64,000 nt of DNA from AP-15 sp963712825 (GTDB lineage: Bacteria; Pseudomonadota; Alphaproteobacteria; ATCC43930; CGMCC-115725): NCBI GenBank assembly GCA_963712825.1, contig CAVQJP010000008.1, positions 21,285-85,284 of the forward strand, given 5' to 3'. Of the stretch, positions 1-10,110 are shown piece by piece; the stretch's first letter is position 1; each line of letters opens with the position of its first letter. The position numbers and the translations under genes are program-made. A model generated the notes under the pieces. It was given only the letters and a program-made list of their open reading frames with translations. It ran no database searches and was not told the origin of the DNA.

Positions 1-64
1 GCCGGATCACTCGCTTCGACCCAAGCTCGAAGCCTATGCGCGCGACCATGCGATCACGCTGTGA
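1..64 (+). CDS. C-terminal end of an unidentified gene, possibly ptsP
   Basis: An open frame enters from the left edge and stops with TGA at 62-64. Its last residues read SLRPKLEAYARDHAITL. Only about 20 residues are present, too few for a family call. In many alphaproteobacteria ptsP, the nitrogen-PTS enzyme I, lies upstream of prfA-prmC-clpB, and its C-terminus has this general character. The ptsP suggestion is therefore inference from gene order plus a weak resemblance. Confidence 0.4.
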   Translation, partial: PDHSLRPKLEAYARDHAITL

Positions 65-160
65 GAAAGAGTGCAACAAAGCGCGGTTATAATCGATCGG
101 TCCGTCGAGCAAACGAGCCGCACCATGATTGGAGATCGCAGCGGGGATTGGTTAAGATAG

Positions 161-1312
161 ATGGCGCAACGAGCCTCGCAGACGGTGTTGTTCCAGCGGA
201 CCAAACCTCCTCTCGCGCAGATCGAGCCCGGACGCGAGGCCGCGCTTTCGGCTGGGCTGCGGTCTGCCGGCGACGTGCTGCGGCAACAGCGCGAGGCGCT
301 TGGTCTCGACCTCGGTCAGATCGCCGAGGTGCTGAGGATCAAGCCGGCTTATCTCGACGCAATCGAAGAAGGCCGGGTCGAGCGTCTCCCGGGGGCAGCC
401 TACGCGGCCGGCTTTGTCCGCGCCTACAGCACCTATCTCGGTCTTGACAGCGAGGAGATCGCGCGCCGGTTCAAGACGGCGGCGGCTGAGCTCTCGGCAA
501 AACCCGATCTCAGCTTTCCGATGCCGCTCAGCGAGCGCAGCCTGCCCGGCGGGGCAACGCTCGCGACGGCGGTGATCCTGGCGATCTGCGGCTATGGCGC
601 GTGGTACTATCTGTCGGCGGGCGAACGCGCCGTGCCCGAGCAGGTGGCCGAGGTGCCGGGGGCCCTCCTGCCGCCGCCGCCAAAACCGCAACCGCCGCCA
701 AAACCGCAAGCGCCCACGCACACCGCGGCACCAGAGGCCCCGGCGAGCTTTGGGCCGAGCAGCCGGTCCGAGGCGTCCGTTGCCGCGGGCGGCACGCTCT
801 CTCCGCAGCTTGCCGTGCCGTCCGCGAGCGCGCCAATGTCCTCGGCGGCTGTTGCCCCGGCATTGCCGGCTTCGGCTGCCGCTCCGCTTGGCGCCCCGAC
901 AGCGGCCGCCCAGGCCAACGCGGCGGTTCCGGCCGGTCCCGCGCCGGTCGGTTCTTCCGAGAGATCGAGCCCGGGCGAGGCGATGGCTTCGCCAGCACCG
1001 GAGCCTCAGGGCCGGGCGCTGCACGTCTACGGCGCCGACGACGTTTTGTCGCGGATCGTCATCAGCGCGCACGCCGACAGCTGGATTCAGATCCGCGGCG
1101 CCGACGGGTCGATATTGTTTACCGGTCTGCTCAAACCCGGCGACAGCTATCGAGTGCCGGACCGTCCCGGGTTGTCGATGCGCGCCGGCAACGCCGGCGG
1201 GCTCGACCTCACCGTCGACGGCAGGCCGGCACCTTCCCTCGGGCCGATCGGCTCCGTCCGAAATCTGCCGCTCGACCCGAAATCGTTGGCGCAAAGCCCA
1301 GCCCGCGATTGA
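161..1312 (+). CDS. rodZ: RodZ-like helix-turn-helix membrane protein (DUF4115)
   Basis: Cell-shape protein of the RodZ family, which links the MreB cytoskeleton to the inner membrane. The 383 residues show a cytoplasmic Cro/C1-type helix-turn-helix at about 38-105, one transmembrane segment at about 131-151, a long Pro/Ala-rich linker, and a C-terminal beta domain of the DUF4115 type at about 281-376. This order is diagnostic. The ATG at 161 gives a normal-length N-terminus. It sits just upstream of ispG, an arrangement also common in gamma- and alphaproteobacteria, and is probably co-transcribed with it. Confidence 0.88.
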   Translation: MAQRASQTVLFQRTKPPLAQIEPGREAALSAGLRSAGDVLRQQREALGLDLGQIAEVLRIKPAYLDAIEEGRVERLPGAAYAAGFVRAYSTYLGLDSEEIARRFKTAAAELSAKPDLSFPMPLSERSLPGGATLATAVILAICGYGAWYYLSAGERAVPEQVAEVPGALLPPPPKPQPPPKPQAPTHTAAPEAPASFGPSSRSEASVAAGGTLSPQLAVPSASAPMSSAAVAPALPASAAAPLGAPTAAAQANAAVPAGPAPVGSSERSSPGEAMASPAPEPQGRALHVYGADDVLSRIVISAHADSWIQIRGADGSILFTGLLKPGDSYRVPDRPGLSMRAGNAGGLDLTVDGRPAPSLGPIGSVRNLPLDPKSLAQSPARD

Positions 1313-1405
1313 GGTGTCGCCATTTCGGACGGCAAGGCGGCTTTTGTGCGCCGCCAAAGCGTTTTATATGCTGTGTCGAGATGAATTAACGAAATGAGGT
1401 TGAGG

Positions 1406-2539
1406 ATGAGCGTCAGACCCTATCGCGACATCCACCGGCGCCGGTGCCGTCAAATCCATGTCGGCAAGGTGCCGGTCGGCGGCGACGCTCCGATCACGGT
1501 CCAGTCGATGACCAATACGGTCACGAGCGACACCAAGGCGACGATAGCCCAGGTTCAAGCGCTCGAGCAGGCCGGCGCCGATATCGTTCGCGTGTCGTGC
1601 CCCGACCAGGAATCGGCGCTGGCGCTCAAGGAGATCGTGCGCCACGCGGCGGTGCCGATCGTGGCCGACATCCACTTTCATTACAAGCGCGCCATCGAAG
1701 CCGCCGAGAGCGGAGCTGCCTGCTTGCGCATCAACCCCGGCAATATCGGCTCGTCCGCGCGGGTCCGCGAGGTGATCAAAGCGGCCAAGGACCATGGCTG
1801 CTCGATGCGGATCGGCGTCAACGCCGGATCGCTTGAGCGCGATCTGTTGGAGCGCTACGGCGAGCCCTGTCCCGATGCCATGGTCGAGAGCGCGCTGAAC
1901 CATGCCAAAATCCTCGAAGACAACGATTTCTTTGAATTCAAGATCTCGTGCAAAGCCTCCGACGTATTTTTGGCGGTTGCCGCCTATCAGCAGCTCGCCG
2001 AAGCCTGCGATTACCCGCTTCATCTCGGCATTACCGAGGCCGGCGGTTTGCGCAGCGGCACGGTCAAGTCCTCGATCGGGCTCGGGATGCTGCTGTGGTC
2101 GGGCATCGGCGACACGATACGCGTTTCGCTGTCGGCTGACCCGGTCGAGGAAGTCAAGGCCGGCTTCGAGATGCTAAAATCGCTGAACCTGCGCCGACGC
2201 GGCGTGACCGTGATCTCATGTCCGTCCTGCGCCCGCCAGCAATTCGAGGTGATCAAGACGGTCGAGCGGCTCGAGGAGCGGCTCGCGCACATCACGACGC
2301 CGCTGACGGTGTCGGTGATCGGGTGCGTCGTCAACGGACCTGGCGAGGCTCGCGAAACTGACATTGGGTTCACCGGCGGCGGCAACGGCACCCACCAAGT
2401 CTACATCAGCGGATTGACCGACCACCGGCTCAAGGACGCCGACATTGTCGACCATCTGGTCGAGCTGGTCGAAAAGAAGGCGGCTGAGATCGAGGCTCAG
2501 CGCAAAGCCGCCGAACCGGCGCTGGAGCCGGCGGAGTAA
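1406..2539 (+). CDS. ispG: 4-hydroxy-3-methylbut-2-enyl-diphosphate synthase (IspG/GcpE)
   Basis: Iron-sulfur enzyme of the MEP isoprenoid pathway that reductively converts the cyclic diphosphate MEcPP to HMBPP. The 377-residue protein keeps the cluster cysteines in CPSC (about 272 and 275) and GCVVNGPGE (about 307). An in-frame ATG exists 12 bases earlier (1394). I prefer 1406 because family members begin MSVRPYRDI and a purine-rich GAGGTTGAGG stretch lies immediately before it. It lies 93 bases after rodZ and 165 before hisS, on the same strand. Confidence 0.95.
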   Translation: MSVRPYRDIHRRRCRQIHVGKVPVGGDAPITVQSMTNTVTSDTKATIAQVQALEQAGADIVRVSCPDQESALALKEIVRHAAVPIVADIHFHYKRAIEAAESGAACLRINPGNIGSSARVREVIKAAKDHGCSMRIGVNAGSLERDLLERYGEPCPDAMVESALNHAKILEDNDFFEFKISCKASDVFLAVAAYQQLAEACDYPLHLGITEAGGLRSGTVKSSIGLGMLLWSGIGDTIRVSLSADPVEEVKAGFEMLKSLNLRRRGVTVISCPSCARQQFEVIKTVERLEERLAHITTPLTVSVIGCVVNGPGEARETDIGFTGGGNGTHQVYISGLTDHRLKDADIVDHLVELVEKKAAEIEAQRKAAEPALEPAE

Positions 2540-2593
2540 CAATCGCCGAAATTTTGAGTTCTGTGCGCTCCGCGGCGCGGCCCCAGGTCGATA

Positions 2594-2611
2594 GGGTCGG
2601 CACCCCGACCC
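2594..2611 (+). other. Perfect 7-bp hairpin between ispG and hisS
   Basis: GGGTCGG and CCGACCC pair exactly around a four-base loop, 55 bases after the ispG stop. No T-tract follows, so it is not a convincing intrinsic terminator. It could be an RNA-stability or pausing element in an otherwise continuous operon. The rest of the 165-base gap holds no gene that I can support. Confidence 0.3.
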
Positions 2612-2704
2612 CCCGCAGCGGCAGGCAGCGTCGACAGGGGTCGCTCTCCTCACTATGTTCACCGGCGCCCCTGTGAGTTCGACAGGGCGACCGGAGTAGA
2701 GCGT

Positions 2705-3952
2705 ATGCAGGCGTTGCAGCCCGTCCGCGGGACCCAGGATCTTCTGCCTGAGGCAGCCCGGCGCCACCGGTGGGTCAAGGACAGCGCGCGGACAGCGGCT
2801 GAGCTCTACGGGTTTGCCGAGGTCGCGACGCCGATTTTCGAGTTTACCGAGGTCTTTGCCCGTCCGATCGGCGAAACGACCGATATTGTCGCCAAGGAGA
2901 TGTACACCTTCAAGGACAGAGGCGGGGAAGAAGTCACGTTGCGCCCCGAGAACACTGCCGGGGTGGTGCGCGCAGTGCTGTCGAACGGGCTGGTTCAAAA
3001 TGCGCCGCTCAAGTTTTTTTACGACGGCCCGATGTTTCGCTACGAACGGCCGCAAAAGGGGCGGTTCCGCCAGTTTCACCAAATCGGCGTCGAGCTGATC
3101 GGTGTGGCGCAGGCGCAGGCGGATATCGAAGTCATCGCGCTCGGCGACCGCATTCTCGATGTATTAGGGGTTCGCGCGCGCACGGTTCTCGAGCTCAACA
3201 CGCTCGGCGATGCGGAAAGCCGCACTGCTTATCGCGACGCGCTGATCGGGTATTTTTCCGGGCATGCGGCGCGGCTGTCCGAGGACAGCTTGCGGCGTCT
3301 CGAGCGCAACCCGCTGCGGATCTTCGATTCGAAAGACGAAGCCGACCAGCGCATCGCCGCGGGCGCCCCGCCTTTCGGCGAGTATTTGAACGCGGCGTCG
3401 CGGGATTTCTTCACCGAAGTCTGCGGCGGTCTGGACCGGCTCGGGATCGATTACCGGCTCAATCCGCACCTCGTCCGCGGGCTCGACTACTATACGCACA
3501 CGGCCTTCGAGTTCGTGACGGCGGATCTTGGCGCTCAAGGCACAGTGATGGGCGGCGGTCGTTATGACCGGCTGGTCGAGACGATGGGCGGGCCGGCGCT
3601 GCCCGGCGTCGGCTGGGCGGCCGGGATCGAGCGCTTGGCAATGCTGATCGCCGAGCCGCCGGCGCCGCCGCGGCCGATCGCGGTCGTCCCGATCGGCGCA
3701 GAGGGGGAGCAGGCCGCCCTCAAAATCGCCGAAGACCTGCGCTCGGCGGGCTATCTTGTCGATTTAGGCTATTCGGGCAATCTCGCCCGCCGCTTGCGAC
3801 GAGCCGACCGGCTTCACGCGCGCGCGGCTGTGCTGATCGGCGAAAACGAGATCGGACACGGGATCGTGACCGTGCGCGACCTCGACAGCGGTGCGCAAGC
3901 GGAAATTGCGATGGCTGAGCTGGCGGCGCAGCTGGGAAGACTGCTGGGCTGA
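2705..3952 (+). CDS. hisS: Histidine--tRNA ligase
   Basis: Class II aminoacyl-tRNA synthetase that charges tRNA-His. The 415 residues start MQALQPVRGTQDLLP, the usual opening of the family. Motif 2 is seen as FRYERPQKGRFRQF, the histidine-specific loop as LVRGLDYYTHTAFEF, and motif 3 as GVGWAAGIERL, followed by a normal anticodon-binding domain. A GGAG sequence stands seven bases before the ATG. The gene lies 12 bases before prfA, so co-transcription is likely. Confidence 0.96.
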   Translation: MQALQPVRGTQDLLPEAARRHRWVKDSARTAAELYGFAEVATPIFEFTEVFARPIGETTDIVAKEMYTFKDRGGEEVTLRPENTAGVVRAVLSNGLVQNAPLKFFYDGPMFRYERPQKGRFRQFHQIGVELIGVAQAQADIEVIALGDRILDVLGVRARTVLELNTLGDAESRTAYRDALIGYFSGHAARLSEDSLRRLERNPLRIFDSKDEADQRIAAGAPPFGEYLNAASRDFFTEVCGGLDRLGIDYRLNPHLVRGLDYYTHTAFEFVTADLGAQGTVMGGGRYDRLVETMGGPALPGVGWAAGIERLAMLIAEPPAPPRPIAVVPIGAEGEQAALKIAEDLRSAGYLVDLGYSGNLARRLRRADRLHARAAVLIGENEIGHGIVTVRDLDSGAQAEIAMAELAAQLGRLLG

Positions 3953-3964
3953 ACCGAAGCGGTC

Positions 3965-5044
3965 ATGGACCCCGGTCTGGAATATCGGCTGCAGCAGCTG
4001 CTGCGCCGTCATGCCGAATTGCGCGAGGCGTTGAGCGGCAGCGGGCTCGGCGGCGCCGAGTTTGCCAAGCTGTCCAAGGAATACAGCGAGCTGAGCCCGA
4101 TTGTCGAAGAAGTCGGTGCGCTTAGCCGCGCGCGCGAGGAGCTCGCATCGCTCGCCGAAATGGCGCGATCGTCCGAGGATGTCGAGTTGAAGACCCTTGC
4201 CGAGGAGGAGCTGCAGTCCTTGCGCGCGCAGCTTCCCGAGCTGGAAAACAAGGTGAAATTGTCGTTGCTGCCCAGGGATGCCGACGACGAGCGCAATGCG
4301 ATCCTGGAAGTCCGCGCCGGCACCGGCGGCGAGGAAGCGGCGCTGTTCGCGGCCGAGTTGTTCCGGATGTACCAACGCTACGCCGCCGTGCGCGGCTGGC
4401 GCTTTGAGCTCCTCGACCTGTCGGAAACCGGTCTTGGAGGCTTCAAGGAAGCGAGCGCGTCGATCTCCGGCCGTGACGTGTTTGCGCGGCTGAAATTCGA
4501 GTCGGGGGTGCACCGGGTCCAACGCGTGCCCGAGACCGAGGCCGGGGGCCGCATTCACACTTCCGCCGCCACCGTCGCGGTGTTGCCCGAGGCCGAAGAG
4601 GTCGATGTTCGGATCGACGACAAGGATCTACGGATCGACGTGTTCCGCGCCAGCGGACCCGGCGGCCAATCCGTGAACACGACCGACAGCGCGGTGCGGA
4701 TCACCCACCTGCCGTCCGGGCTTGTCGTCATCCAGCAGGACGAGAAATCGCAGCACAAGAACAAGGCGCGAGCGCTGAAAGTGCTGCGTTCACGGTTGTA
4801 CGAGATGGAGAGGCAGGCGCGCGACAGTGCCCGGGCCGCCGACCGCAAAAGCCAGGTCGGCACCGGGGACCGCTCGGAGCGCATCCGCACCTACAATTTT
4901 CCGCAGGGCCGGGTTACCGATCATCGGATCAATTTGACTTTGTACAAGATCGACAAGGTAATAAACGGCGAGGCGCTCGACGAAATCATCGATGCGATCC
5001 TTGCCGAGGACCGTGCGTCGAAGCTGGCCGCGGTAATGGGATGA
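3965..5044 (+). CDS. prfA: Peptide chain release factor 1
   Basis: Terminates translation at UAA and UAG. The 359-residue protein has the catalytic GGQ at 233-235, where its glutamine is methylated by PrmC, and the stop-codon-reading PxT motif as PET at 189-191. Both sit at the same positions as in E. coli RF1, so the frame is intact over its whole length. Its stop overlaps the prmC start by four bases (ATGA), indicating translational coupling with its own modifying enzyme. Confidence 0.97.
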   Translation: MDPGLEYRLQQLLRRHAELREALSGSGLGGAEFAKLSKEYSELSPIVEEVGALSRAREELASLAEMARSSEDVELKTLAEEELQSLRAQLPELENKVKLSLLPRDADDERNAILEVRAGTGGEEAALFAAELFRMYQRYAAVRGWRFELLDLSETGLGGFKEASASISGRDVFARLKFESGVHRVQRVPETEAGGRIHTSAATVAVLPEAEEVDVRIDDKDLRIDVFRASGPGGQSVNTTDSAVRITHLPSGLVVIQQDEKSQHKNKARALKVLRSRLYEMERQARDSARAADRKSQVGTGDRSERIRTYNFPQGRVTDHRINLTLYKIDKVINGEALDEIIDAILAEDRASKLAAVMG

Positions 5045-5982
5045 GTGAAACCGCGGCGTGCACCCGCGGGTCGATCCTCGCCGAGGCCGCGGCGGCGCTG
5101 GCGAAAGCCGGGCGCGAGGAGCCGCGCCGCCGCGCGCGCCAGCTGATCGCGGCCTCGCTCGACATCTCGGCAGCTGAATTGCTGATGCACCCGGAGCGTA
5201 CGCTCGACTACTCACAGACCGATCAGGCGCGTCGGGTTGTCGACCGGGTCGCCAACGGCGAGCCGCTGAGCCGGGTATTGCGCCGGCGCGAATTCTGGGG
5301 CCTCGATTTCGCCTTGTCGGACGAGACCCTGGACCCCAGGCCGGAGAGCGAGACCGCCGTCGAGGCTGTGCTCGCGCGGGTGCCGAATTGGGCGAGCGCG
5401 CTGAGATTGCTCGATTTGGGCACCGGCACGGGTTGCCTGTTGCTGGCGCTGGTGTCGGAGTTTCCGGCCGCGATCGGCTTTGGCGTCGATCTGTCGGAAG
5501 GAGCGGCGGCAACTGCCCGGCGCAATGCCGAAGCCTTGGGGCTCGCCGGGCGCGCTTCCTTTTTTGTCGGCGATTGGACTTCGGCGCTTTTTCGGCAGTT
5601 TGATGCGATCGTTGCAAATCCTCCTTATATCGCCACCGCTGCGCTTGCCGGCCTGCCGAGAGAGGTCCGCGAGCATGATCCACGGCGGGCCCTCGACGGC
5701 GGCGCCGACGGTCTTGCCGCGTATCGCGCCATCGCCCCCGGCATTCGCGCCCTGCTGGCGCCTGCCGGCATTTTGATCGTGGAGGTCGGGGCTGGCCAAA
5801 CCGCGGCTGTGGCGGCAATTCTGGCCCGATATGGCCTTGTTGCCGAGGGAGTCGAGCGCGATCTGGCCGGGATCGAGCGCTGCGTTGTCGCCCGCAAGGC
5901 CGCGGCGGCGCGAGCCGAGAAGGCCGACGGCAGTGCGTTGGCAAAAAAGCCTTGGAATGTCCATCCGTCCCGTCTAGGGTGA
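5041..5982 (+). CDS. prmC: Release factor glutamine N5-methyltransferase (PrmC/HemK)
   Basis: SAM-dependent enzyme that methylates the GGQ glutamine of release factors. The 313 residues include an N-terminal helical substrate domain, the SAM-binding LDLGTGTGCLLLAL segment, and the NPPY active-site motif at 193-196. It starts inside the prfA stop (ATGA overlap). The C-terminal tail after about residue 285 is Ala/Lys-rich and looks non-conserved. Confidence 0.95.
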   Translation: MSETAACTRGSILAEAAAALAKAGREEPRRRARQLIAASLDISAAELLMHPERTLDYSQTDQARRVVDRVANGEPLSRVLRRREFWGLDFALSDETLDPRPESETAVEAVLARVPNWASALRLLDLGTGTGCLLLALVSEFPAAIGFGVDLSEGAAATARRNAEALGLAGRASFFVGDWTSALFRQFDAIVANPPYIATAALAGLPREVREHDPRRALDGGADGLAAYRAIAPGIRALLAPAGILIVEVGAGQTAAVAAILARYGLVAEGVERDLAGIERCVVARKAAAARAEKADGSALAKKPWNVHPSRLG

Positions 5983-6120
5983 CGCGGTGGGGCGTTCGAT
6001 ACCGCACGGGTGAGCGGTAAGACATTTGCGCGACGCGCGTTGCTCGCGGTCGTTTAGGGGACCAAGAACGCTCTGATCGGACCACGGTCCGACCGTATCC
6101 ACCGAGATCAGACAGGTGTC

Positions 6121-6525
6121 ATGAGACCAGGCCCAAACAAGCGATCGCGTGGGCGAAACGGGAATAACCCACATCATAATCGTCCCCGGTTGCCGCACCG
6201 GATCCAGACTTTTGACAGCAACGGCCCGAACGTCAAAATTCGCGGGAACGCCTATCAGGTTTTCGAACGGTACGTGGCCTTGGCCCGCGAGGCGGCCGCG
6301 AGCGGGGACCGGATCGCGGCGGAGAACCTATACCAGCACGCCGAGCATTATTTTCGGGTCATGAACGCAAACGGCGACGCTAACCAGCATGGCGCGCCGC
6401 GGCCGATGACGCCCGCCGACATGGATATGGGCGAAACCGAAAACGGCGGCGAAAGCGATGACGACGACGCGCTGCAACCGTCACTGCCGATGTCGCCGGG
6501 CGAAGACCAGCAGCAACGCTTTTAA
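6121..6525 (+). CDS. DUF4167 domain-containing protein
   Basis: A 134-residue protein of the alphaproteobacterial DUF4167 family. It has a basic, Arg/Asn-rich N-terminus (RPGPNKRSRGRNG) followed by the conserved helical block with GNAYQVFERYVALAREA and DRIAAENLYQHAEHYFRV, then an acidic tail. The function is unknown; the basic N-terminus suggests RNA or ribosome contact, which is inference only. Its place between prmC and clpB is typical for the class. The 138-base gap upstream holds no recognised element. Confidence 0.9.
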   Translation: MRPGPNKRSRGRNGNNPHHNRPRLPHRIQTFDSNGPNVKIRGNAYQVFERYVALAREAAASGDRIAAENLYQHAEHYFRVMNANGDANQHGAPRPMTPADMDMGETENGGESDDDDALQPSLPMSPGEDQQQRF

Positions 6526-6597
6526 AGCCGCGCGTGCGAACGCCGCTGGCCGTTGATGTCGAACGGCCGCCGGAACACCTTTGGCGAGAACGACAGG

Positions 6598-6626
6598 GTT
6601 GCCTGGACCTGCGGTAACGCCATATA
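6598..6626 (+). promoter_or_regulatory. Possible RpoH (heat-shock) promoter for clpB
   Basis: GTTG at 6598-6601 is followed after 18 bases by CCATATA at 6620-6626. This resembles the alphaproteobacterial RpoH pattern CTTG-N17/18-CYTATNT, with one mismatch in the -35 part. It lies about 65 bases before the clpB start, and clpB is a classical RpoH target. It is a pattern match only. Confidence 0.3.
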
Positions 6627-6689
6627 GGCGCCAGAGGGATCGCGGAGGCTGCCGCAAGGGGCGCTGCGACCGGCTCACCGGAGCGGGTC

Positions 6690-9285
6690 ATGGAATTCGA
6701 AAAATATACCGAAAGAGCTAAGGGGTTTGTGCAGTCGGCGCAGGCGCTCGCACTGCGCAGAGGGCATCAGCGGTTGATGCCCGAACATCTGCTGATGGTT
6801 TTGCTGGAGGACAAGGAAGGCCTCGCAGCCAACCTGATCCGCGCGGCCGGCGGCGATCCGCAAGCGGCGCTGGCGGCGGTCGAGACCGAACTGGGCAAGC
6901 TGCCCCGGGTCGAGGGCTCGGGGGCGGGTCAGGTTTATCTGTCCCCCGAGATCGCGCGGGTGTTTGAACAGGCCGAACAGATCGCGCAAAAGGCCGGAGA
7001 CAGTTTTGTCACGGTTGAGCGCATGTTGCTTGCCTTGACCTTGGCCAAGGAAACGGCGGCGGGCAGAGCGCTTGCCGGCGCCGGCCTCACGCCGCAGAAG
7101 CTCAACGCTGCAATCGAAGAAGTGCGAAAAGGCAGAAAAGCTGACAGTGCTTCGGCAGAAGAAGGTTACGACGCGCTCAAAAAATACTCGCGGGACCTGA
7201 CCGAAGCAGCCCGTGACGGCAAGCTCGACCCGGTTATCGGGCGCGACGAGGAGATCCGCCGTACGATCCAGGTCTTGTCCCGGCGCACAAAAAACAACCC
7301 GGTGCTTATCGGCGAGCCGGGTGTCGGCAAGACCGCAATTGTCGAAGGTCTGGCGCTGCGCATCGTCAACGGCGACGTGCCGGAAGGACTAAAGGACAAG
7401 CGGCTGCTGGCGCTCGACCTTGGCGCGCTGATTGCGGGTTCGAAGTTTCGCGGCGAGTTCGAGGAAAGGCTGAAAGCCGTGCTGACCGAAGTCACGGCGG
7501 CCGCCGGCGAAATCATCCTCTTTATCGACGAGTTGCACACCTTGGTCGGCGCCGGCAAAGCCGAGGGGGCGATGGACGCCTCGAACATGCTGAAACCGGC
7601 GCTTGCCCGCGGCGAACTACATTGCGTCGGGGCAACGACACTCGACGAATACCGTAAGAACATCGAAAAGGACGCAGCCCTGGCGCGCCGCTTTCAGCCG
7701 GTTTACGTCAACGAGCCGTCGGTTGAGGACACAATTTCGATACTGCGCGGGATCAAGGAAAAATACGAGCTGCATCACGGCGTGCGCATCACCGACGGAG
7801 CGATCGTGGCGGCTGCTACCCTGTCCAACCGCTACATCACCGACCGGTTTCTGCCGGACAAGGCGATCGATCTGATGGATGAAGCGGCCTCCAGGCTGCG
7901 CATGGAGGTTGATTCCAAGCCCGAAGCGATCGACGAGTTGGACCGGCGCATCGTGCAGCTCAAGATCGAGCGCGAAGCGCTGAAAAAAGAGAACGACGCT
8001 GCATCGCGCGAGCGATTGGAAAAGCTCGTCAAGGAATTGGAAGAACTGGAGCAGCGCTCGGCCGAGCTGACCGCCCAATGGCGCGCCGAAAAGGACAAGC
8101 TCGCCGGTGCGCAAAAGCTGAAAGAACAGCTGGAGCAGGCGCGGGCCGAGCTCGAATTCGACGCAACGCCGCGGCGATTGGAGCCGCGCCGGAGAGCTTA
8201 CCTATGGCGTGATCCCCGAGCTCGAACGCAAGCTCAAAGAGGTCGAGGCCGCGGAAGCCGGGCGCATGCTCGAAGAGGCGGTAACCGAGGAGCACATCGC
8301 CGGGGTGGTGTCGCGCTGGACCGGCATTCCGGTAGACAGGATGCTGTCAAGCGAGCGCGAAAAGCTCCTCCACATGGAGGAGGCCCTAAAGCACCGGGTC
8401 GTCGGGCAGGACGAGGCGGTCACCGCGGTCTCGAATGCCATCCGCCGAGCGCGGGCCGGATTGCAGGACCCGAACCGTCCGATGGGCTCTTTCTTGTTTC
8501 TCGGCCCGACCGGCGTCGGCAAGACCGAGCTGACGCGGGCGCTCGCCGAGTTCCTGTTCGACGACGAGAGCGCCATGGTGCGCATCGACATGTCCGAATA
8601 CATGGAAAAGCACTCGGTCGCGCGCTTGATCGGCGCGCCACCGGGCTATGTCGGCTATGACGAGGGCGGCAGCCTGACCGAGGCGGTGCGCCGCCGCCCC
8701 TATCAGGTGATCCTGTTCGACGAGGTCGAAAAGGCCCATCCCGATGTGTTCAACGTATTGCTGCAGGTGCTCGACGACGGCCGCCTGACCGACGGTCAGG
8801 GCCGCACCGTCGACTTCCGCAATACGCTGATCGTGCTGACGTCAAATCTCGGCAGCGAAGCATTGGCGCGTCTGCCTGAGCGGGCGGATGTGTCGGTGGC
8901 GCGCGAGGCGGTCATGGAGGCGGTTCGCGCCGCCTTCCGGCCCGAGTTCTTGAACCGGCTCGACGAGATCCTGCTGTTCCGCCGGTTGTCGCGGGAGGAC
9001 ATGAAGGGAATCGTGACGATCCAGATCGAGCGGCTGAAAAAGCTGCTGGCAGACCGCAAGATCGCGATCGAGCTCGACCCGGCCGCAATGGCTTGGCTCG
9101 CCAACGCCGGCTACGACCCGGTTTACGGGGCGCGGCCGTTGAAGCGGGTGATCCAGCGCGAATTGCAGAACCCGTTGGCGCAGGCGATCCTTGAGGGGCG
9201 TATTCCCGACGGGTCGATGGTCGATGTCAGCGCCGGCGATGGCGGTCTTGTCATCGAGGAGACGGCGCGGGCCGAGGCCGCCTGA
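6690..9285 (+). CDS. clpB: ATP-dependent chaperone ClpB, reading frame broken by one extra base
   Basis: Hsp100 disaggregase that works with DnaK to rescue aggregated proteins. The first part (frame of 6690) holds the N-terminal repeat domain, the first AAA+ domain with Walker A GEPGVGKT near residue 208, and the start of the coiled-coil middle domain. At about 8157-8161 (codon 490) the expected sequence jumps by +1 into the frame that continues as QRRGD, then AGELTYGVIPELERKL, the second AAA+ domain (Walker A GPTGVGKTEL) and the C-terminus. Together the two parts give a normal-length ClpB. The simplest reading is a one-base insertion, either an assembly error or a recent mutation. Unrepaired, the first frame stops at 8660. 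Confidence 0.93.
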
Positions 9286-9344
9286 CGCTTTTTCGGGGCG
9301 GCGCCGGACAGGCTGAGGACAACGCCGCGGCGGGCATGGCGCCC

Positions 9345-10010
9345 TCAGCCTTCCTGATCGGCGCCCACGACAAGGTGGCATTCCTCGACCTCGGTGCGCG
9401 GGATTCGCAAGGTGTCAGGTGGGTTCAACTGGCGCAGCACGAGGGTGTCGCCCTCCCACCCGACAAACTGCTTTATCAGCACCGCCTGACCCTGCTTGTA
9501 GACGACGACGTCCCGGCCCCGCGTCGGCGGCTTGAAGGGGTTGACGTGCAATAGCCAGCCAGGCTCATAGCGCGGCTCCATGCTGTCGCCGACCATGTAG
9601 ATTGCATATGCCGCGCGCACGCCGCTGAGGTTGGACGGGCGCGAGGTGTAGCCGATCGGGCCGTCTTCGAGAAACATCGCTTGATCGGTGCCGCCGCGTC
9701 CGGCGCTGCGGATCGGGATCATATCGGTGGACCGCGCAATGCCGGACGGCGCCGAAGGCGGCCGGCCGCGCCCGGGCCGCGGCGTGTCGGGGGCCGGCGG
9801 TGCCGCGCTCTCGGCAACCGCATGCCGCAGCACCTCGTCCGGGCTAATCCCGAGATACGCCGCAATCTGCACGGTTTCCAACTGCTTCATTTGCCGCTCG
9901 CCCTTGAGCATGCGTGAAACCGCCGAAGGCGCCAGACGCAGGTGCCGGGCCAGATCGGCCTGAGTGGCGCCGATCCGCTCGAGCGCCTGATGGAACCAGG
10001 AAGCGTCCAT
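9345..10010 (-). CDS. XRE/S24 phage repressor, LexA-like
   Basis: Probable master repressor of the phage-like element. The 221 residues comprise a helix-turn-helix at about 15-60 (TQADLARHLRLAPSAVSRML) and a C-terminal S24 peptidase fold with catalytic Ser143 in VGDSMEP and Lys180 in AVLIKQF. An Ala103-Gly104 pair lies in the linker where LexA-type proteins self-cleave, so SOS-linked inactivation is plausible. It faces away from the GcrA-like gene across a 100-base region with promoter and repeat sequences. AGAGG on the minus strand supports the ATG at 10010. Confidence 0.85.
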   Translation of the reverse strand: MDASWFHQALERIGATQADLARHLRLAPSAVSRMLKGERQMKQLETVQIAAYLGISPDEVLRHAVAESAAPPAPDTPRPGRGRPPSAPSGIARSTDMIPIRSAGRGGTDQAMFLEDGPIGYTSRPSNLSGVRAAYAIYMVGDSMEPRYEPGWLLHVNPFKPPTRGRDVVVYKQGQAVLIKQFVGWEGDTLVLRQLNPPDTLRIPRTEVEECHLVVGADQEG

Positions 10011-10036
10011 CTATGCCTCTTTAAGCAATTTCCATA

Positions 10037-10079
10037 TTGACAACAATCCAGATCATGGTATCATGTTGATGCGATCATG
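10037..10079 (+). promoter_or_regulatory. Rightward promoter with candidate operator repeats
   Basis: TTGACA (10037-10042), a 16-base spacer and TATCAT (10059-10064) make a good sigma-70 promoter for the GcrA-like gene. The spacer carries ATCCAGATCA (10046-10055). ATCATG occurs three times, at 10052, 10060 and 10074, overlapping the -10 box. Their place in the divergent control region next to the repressor gene makes them candidate repressor sites. Confidence 0.55.
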
Positions 10080-10110
10080 ACAAGTGTCTTCGAACCGCCC
10101 GGAGGTCCCG

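Noticed and set aside
4790..6085. Long Arg-rich open frame on the minus strand across prfA and prmC
   Set aside because: It is opposite conserved housekeeping genes with recognised motifs; composition is typical of antisense shadow frames.
9286..9344. Attachment site or tRNA at the left border of the phage-like element
   Set aside because: No tRNA-like fold and no repeat shared with the right border (41847-41972) could be found by eye.
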